DNA from: Spongiimicrobium salis
GTDB lineage: Bacteria; Bacteroidota; Bacteroidia; Flavobacteriales; Flavobacteriaceae
Direction: 5' to 3'
DNA length: 64,000 bases
NCBI RefSeq assembly: GCF_043678055.1
Contig: NZ_JBHEQA010000001.1
Span: forward strand, 1,860,001 to 1,924,000
Shown in pieces: positions 60,428-64,000 of this stretch. Made by a program: the position numbers and the translations under genes. The notes beneath the pieces are model-generated. The model was given only the letters and a program-made list of their open reading frames with translations, did no database searches and was not told the DNA's origin. How positions within the stretch are numbered: position 1 is the first letter of the stretch; the number at the start of each line of letters is the position of its first letter.

Positions 60428-63400
60428 ATGCAGATTAAATCTCTCCTCTCTTTATGTATAGCAATCGTATTCGTTCTCAGTTGTTCTGAAAAGAAGGACA
60501 ACAAGGAAAGTGATTTTGATAATCCGGAAAACTACCAGGAGTATGTTAGTGAATTGTCCCATGGTATTATCTCCACCAAAAGTAAAGTAAGGGTGGTATT
60601 GGTCACTCCAATAGATTCTTGGAAAGCCGGAGACGAATTATCAAAAGACCTACTGACAGTATCTCCCAAAGTAGATGGAAAAGTGGTGGCATTAGATACA
60701 CGAACCATTGCCTTTGTTCCCAATGGAGGTTTTGATCAGCATACGGCATATACCTTTAATTTGGCTTTGGGAAAAATTCTTCCTGATCTGCCCAAGGAAC
60801 TCCGTTCCCTTTCCTTTGGCGTAAAAACCCTGGAACAGCAGTTCAATGTATACACCAATGCCATACAGTCCTACTCTAGGGAATTACAGTATATAGAGGG
60901 CCAATTGCGAAGTGCGGATGAATTGTCCTTGTCTACGGTTAAAAAACTGATTCAGGTGAAGCAAAAAGGAAAATCCGTAGCCCTTCGTTTTGATGAAGCC
61001 CAAAAAAAAGGAACGCAATTTCAATTTAAAATAGATAGTATTCAACGGTTTGAAGATGATGTAGCGCTCGAGATTTCTTGGGATGGTACTCCCTTTGCTA
61101 TTAAAAGCAAGGGAAAAAATGTAATCAATATTCCCGGGAAGAACAATTTCACGGTGTTGGAAGCTTTGGTCCAGACGGGTACGGACCAACAATTGTCCAT
61201 TAATTTTTCGGATCCTTTAAAAAAAGGACAAAACTTAAAAGGCCTGGTGGTTTTGGAAGGAGATAATAATGTAAAGTTTACTGTGGCCGGAAATACCCTA
61301 AAAGTATATCCTTCGAAAACCATTAAAGGCTTGGTCAATCTTGAAATTTTTGAGGGAATAGAAAGTGTGGAAGGATACAAACTGAAGACAAAGTTTGTAG
61401 AGCGCATTGCCTTTGAACAATTGAAACCACAGGCACGTATGCTTACCAATGGAAGCATACTCCCGTCTTCCAGTAACCTGAAGATTAACTTTGAAGCAGT
61501 GAATCTAAAGGCTATTGATGTTACGGTCCTTCGGATTTATGAAAATAATGTACTGCAGTTTTTACAAGGAAATAATCTTGATGGGAATTATAACTTAAAA
61601 ACGGTCGCCAGACCAATTGCAAAACAAAAACTAGTATTGGAAAACAAAATTTCCTCCAATACGGGGAAATGGACGGCCCATGCCGTTGACCTTCGAAATT
61701 TGATCAGCCCGGAAGCAGGGGCAGTGTATAGAGTAGAGCTGAACTATAAACCGCAATATAGTTTGTACCAATGTAGCAATACCAATTTTGATACCAATGA
61801 AACTACAGAGAACTATGATACCGAATCCGAATCCAGTTTTTGGGACGGGAGCGAAAACTATTATAATGATTACTATAACGGCTATGATTGGAACGAGCGG
61901 GAGAACCCTTGTCATACGTCCTATTATGTAAACAAAAAAATAGGGGTAAATGTCTTGGCTTCGGATATTGGGATAAGTGTAAAAAAAGGAGTCAATAATA
62001 GCTATTTTGTCGCTGTTACGGATATCATCAACACCAAACCTATTCCCAATGCTAAGGTAACTTTCTACAACTTTCAGCAACAAATATTAGGCGATATTGT
62101 AACCGATGCCGAAGGTACTTCCATTTATGATGCCGATCATATAGCTTATTTTGCAGTGGCCGAATACAATGGCCAAAAAACCTATGTAAAACTGAATGAT
62201 GGGAATGCGCTTTCTGTGAGTAAGTTTAATGTTTCAGGAACCAAGCTCAAGAAAGGTTTAAAAGGATTCATTTATGGCGAACGGGGCGTATGGAGACCAG
62301 GAGATCAGTTGTTTCTCTCTTTTATGTTAAACGATAATGCCAATTCCCTACCGCCTAATCATCCCGTAAAATTAGAATTGTTAGATCCGTATAACAAAGT
62401 GGTTTACCGCAAAGTGAAGACTAAAGGTTTGCACAATGTCTATGATTTTAAGGTAAAGACAGATGAAAATGCCCCTACAGGAAATTGGTTGGCCAAAGTT
62501 TCAGTAGGAGGGGCTTCTTTTACAAAAAGCATAAAGATCGAAACGATAAAACCCAATCGTTTAAAAATAAAAACCAATTTTTCTGATGAGCTTCTATCTC
62601 CTTCAAAACCTATAACGGGCACATTGGAGGTAAAATGGCTACATGGGGCCATTGCCAAAAACTTAAAAGGCGATATTACCGCTAAATTCAATCCGCAATC
62701 CACCAGCTTCAAGGCATTTCCTGCTTATGTTTTTGATGACCCCAGCAGGAGTTTTTCAGGAGAAGATCAAGTAGTATTTGAGGGTGTGGTCAACGAGGAG
62801 GGAAAGGCCAATTTCACGATTTCCCCAAATTTGAACGGTGTGGCCCCAGGAATGTTAAAAGCAGCCTTTATTACTAAAATATATGAAAATGGAGGGGATT
62901 TTAGCACGGATGTGTTTACCAAGACCTACTCTCCCTACCCTACCTATGTTGGACTCAATGTACCCAAAGGAGATAAGGCACGAGGAATGCTTCTTACAGA
63001 TACTCTGCACAATTTTGAAGTAGTCACCGTTGATGATAAAGGAAAACCAAAGGCTAGCTCTAATTTAAAAATCACTATCCATAAAGTGAATTGGAGATGG
63101 TGGTGGGATACTTCTGCAGACAATCTTTCTTCCTACAATAGTGGGCAGTATAGGGAAAAGGTTTTTGAGAAAACCCTTAGTACCAATGCCCAAGGAAAAG
63201 CAAGTTTCAATTTTGAATTGAAGTACCCTAATTGGGGAAGGTATTTGGTACGGGTCCAAGATACCAAGGGAGGGCATGCCACGGGAAAGGCCATCTATAT
63301 CGATTGGCCGGGCTGGGCTGGAAAGTCCAGAAAAACAGACCCCTCGGCGGCAACCATGTTGGTGTTCTCTACAGATAAGGAAACCTATGCAGTTGGAGAA

Positions 63401-64000
63401 ACTGCAACGGTCACTTTCCCGAGTTCAGAAGGGGGAAGGGCTTTGGTCACCATAGAGAACGGCAGTGAAGTAGTACAGTCATTATGGGTAGAAACAACCA
63501 AAGGAGAAACTAAATTTCAATTGCCTATAACGGAACTCTATACACCAAATGTATATATTAATATAAGTCTTTTACAACCTCATGCATCTACTGCAAATGA
63601 TGCCCCCATTCGCCTTTATGGTGTAGTGCCGATTGCCGTGGAAAATCCGGAAACAAAATTACAACCGGAAATTCTTATGTCAGAAGTATTGCGACCCGAG
63701 GAAATGGTTACGCTTAAGGTGAAGGAAAAAGAGGGGAAACCAATGACGTATACCATTGCTATAGTAGATGAGGGCCTATTAGATCTCACCCGATTCAAAA
63801 CCCCCAACCCTTGGACCACATTTTATGCAAGGGAAGCCCTTGGGGTGAAAACTTGGGATGTCTATGACGATGTTATCGGAGCATTTGGAGGACGGATCGA
63901 TCAAGTATTTGCTATTGGTGGAGATGGGGAAATTGCAGGAGCAAAAAACAAAAAAGCAAATAGGTTTGAACCTATGGTGGTACATCTGGGTCCCTTTCAC
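60428..64000 (+). CDS. Alpha-2-macroglobulin family lipoprotein, N-terminal part
   Basis: The frame has 1191 codons and runs off the right edge. It starts with signal peptide and lipobox (MQIKSLLSLCIAIVFVLSC, Cys at residue 19), then a series of macroglobulin-type MG domains. Typical stretches are IYGERGVWRPGDQLFLSF, the SYSREL coiled stretch, and GAKNKKANRFEPMVVHLGPF just before the edge. The thioester domain, if it exists, would be beyond the window. Bacterial A2M proteins are thought to trap proteases at the cell surface. A Tyr/Asn/Asp-rich segment at about residues 455-500 between two Cys is unusual. Confidence 0.85.
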   Translation, partial: MQIKSLLSLCIAIVFVLSCSEKKDNKESDFDNPENYQEYVSELSHGIISTKSKVRVVLVTPIDSWKAGDELSKDLLTVSPKVDGKVVALDTRTIAFVPNGGFDQHTAYTFNLALGKILPDLPKELRSLSFGVKTLEQQFNVYTNAIQSYSRELQYIEGQLRSADELSLSTVKKLIQVKQKGKSVALRFDEAQKKGTQFQFKIDSIQRFEDDVALEISWDGTPFAIKSKGKNVINIPGKNNFTVLEALVQTGTDQQLSINFSDPLKKGQNLKGLVVLEGDNNVKFTVAGNTLKVYPSKTIKGLVNLEIFEGIESVEGYKLKTKFVERIAFEQLKPQARMLTNGSILPSSSNLKINFEAVNLKAIDVTVLRIYENNVLQFLQGNNLDGNYNLKTVARPIAKQKLVLENKISSNTGKWTAHAVDLRNLISPEAGAVYRVELNYKPQYSLYQCSNTNFDTNETTENYDTESESSFWDGSENYYNDYYNGYDWNERENPCHTSYYVNKKIGVNVLASDIGISVKKGVNNSYFVAVTDIINTKPIPNAKVTFYNFQQQILGDIVTDAEGTSIYDADHIAYFAVAEYNGQKTYVKLNDGNALSVSKFNVSGTKLKKGLKGFIYGERGVWRPGDQLFLSFMLNDNANSLPPNHPVKLELLDPYNKVVYRKVKTKGLHNVYDFKVKTDENAPTGNWLAKVSVGGASFTKSIKIETIKPNRLKIKTNFSDELLSPSKPITGTLEVKWLHGAIAKNLKGDITAKFNPQSTSFKAFPAYVFDDPSRSFSGEDQVVFEGVVNEEGKANFTISPNLNGVAPGMLKAAFITKIYENGGDFSTDVFTKTYSPYPTYVGLNVPKGDKARGMLLTDTLHNFEVVTVDDKGKPKASSNLKITIHKVNWRWWWDTSADNLSSYNSGQYREKVFEKTLSTNAQGKASFNFELKYPNWGRYLVRVQDTKGGHATGKAIYIDWPGWAGKSRKTDPSAATMLVFSTDKETYAVGETATVTFPSSEGGRALVTIENGSEVVQSLWVETTKGETKFQLPITELYTPNVYINISLLQPHASTANDAPIRLYGVVPIAVENPETKLQPEILMSEVLRPEEMVTLKVKEKEGKPMTYTIAIVDEGLLDLTRFKTPNPWTTFYAREALGVKTWDVYDDVIGAFGGRIDQVFAIGGDGEIAGAKNKKANRFEPMVVHLGPFH

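Noticed and set aside
1..64000. tRNA, rRNA, prophage, insertion sequence or antiphage system
   Set aside because: No tRNA-like cloverleaf, rRNA, integrase, transposase, capsid or known defence gene was recognised on either strand.

Overview
The window is a chromosomal piece of a Bacteroidetes genome, almost certainly a marine-type member of the Flavobacteriaceae. Support comes from the gene order (acpP-fabF-rnc-IPExxxVDY-pyk, the moxR/DUF58/bat operon, addA-kbl-ompA-addB), a protein ending in a T9SS type A sorting domain, many lipoproteins, and promoters of the Bacteroidetes type (TTG, about 19 bases, TAnnTTTG). It is assembled sequence with two runs of N (4365-4463 and 14545-14638). Both lie inside repeats and both look like spurious gaps.

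Layout. 1-1615: start of a large RHS/YD-type exported protein that runs off the left edge. About 1990-4675: a repeat-dense island around one short-chain dehydrogenase, with a 324-bp unit in tandem and 13 copies of a modular palindromic repeat. 4679-13299 (minus): AddAB recombination nuclease genes with an OmpA-type porin and glycine C-acetyltransferase between them. 13412-15538: superoxide dismutase, then six tandem copies of a small promoter/RNA/terminator unit. 15539-19718 (minus): purF, a PfkB kinase, RNase HI and purN. 19954-24316 (plus): acpP, fabF, rnc, an IPExxxVDY protein and pyk. 24393-31341: mixed housekeeping and hypothetical genes (PAS protein, phytase-like lipoprotein, dinB, CYTH phosphatase, pheS). 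31438-35651 (minus): two SulP anion transporters around a beta-carbonic anhydrase. 36086-45235 (minus): the Bat operon. 45394-50803: aldo/keto reductase, SDR, a T9SS-exported leucine-rich-repeat protein, an AlbA_2-type protein. 51955-54889 (plus): SPFH-GYF protein, zinc-ribbon membrane protein and metallophosphoesterase in overlapping frames. 54953-60050: acyl-ACP desaturase, a helix-hairpin-helix membrane protein, a structured leader with a 42-residue ORF, ALDH7-type dehydrogenase, 3-hydroxyanthranilate dioxygenase, CAP lipoprotein. 60428-64000: N-terminal part of an alpha-2-macroglobulin lipoprotein.

The most unusual content is non-coding. First, the array at 14086-15433 reads as six genes for a ~75-nt RNA on the minus strand. 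Five copies visibly keep the same promoter geometry, and one has swapped its terminator stem while keeping the RNA body. Second, the palindromic repeat family at 2026-4675 keeps its flanks and exchanges the hairpin between them, with one compensatory base pair change. Third, a possible multi-stem RNA at 56837-56953 precedes a tiny secreted-peptide ORF. At the protein level the points of interest are the SulP-carbonic anhydrase-SulP cluster, the YdjG/YdjI-like SPFH operon without an obvious PspA, and a LOV-like PAS domain without the photoactive cysteine.
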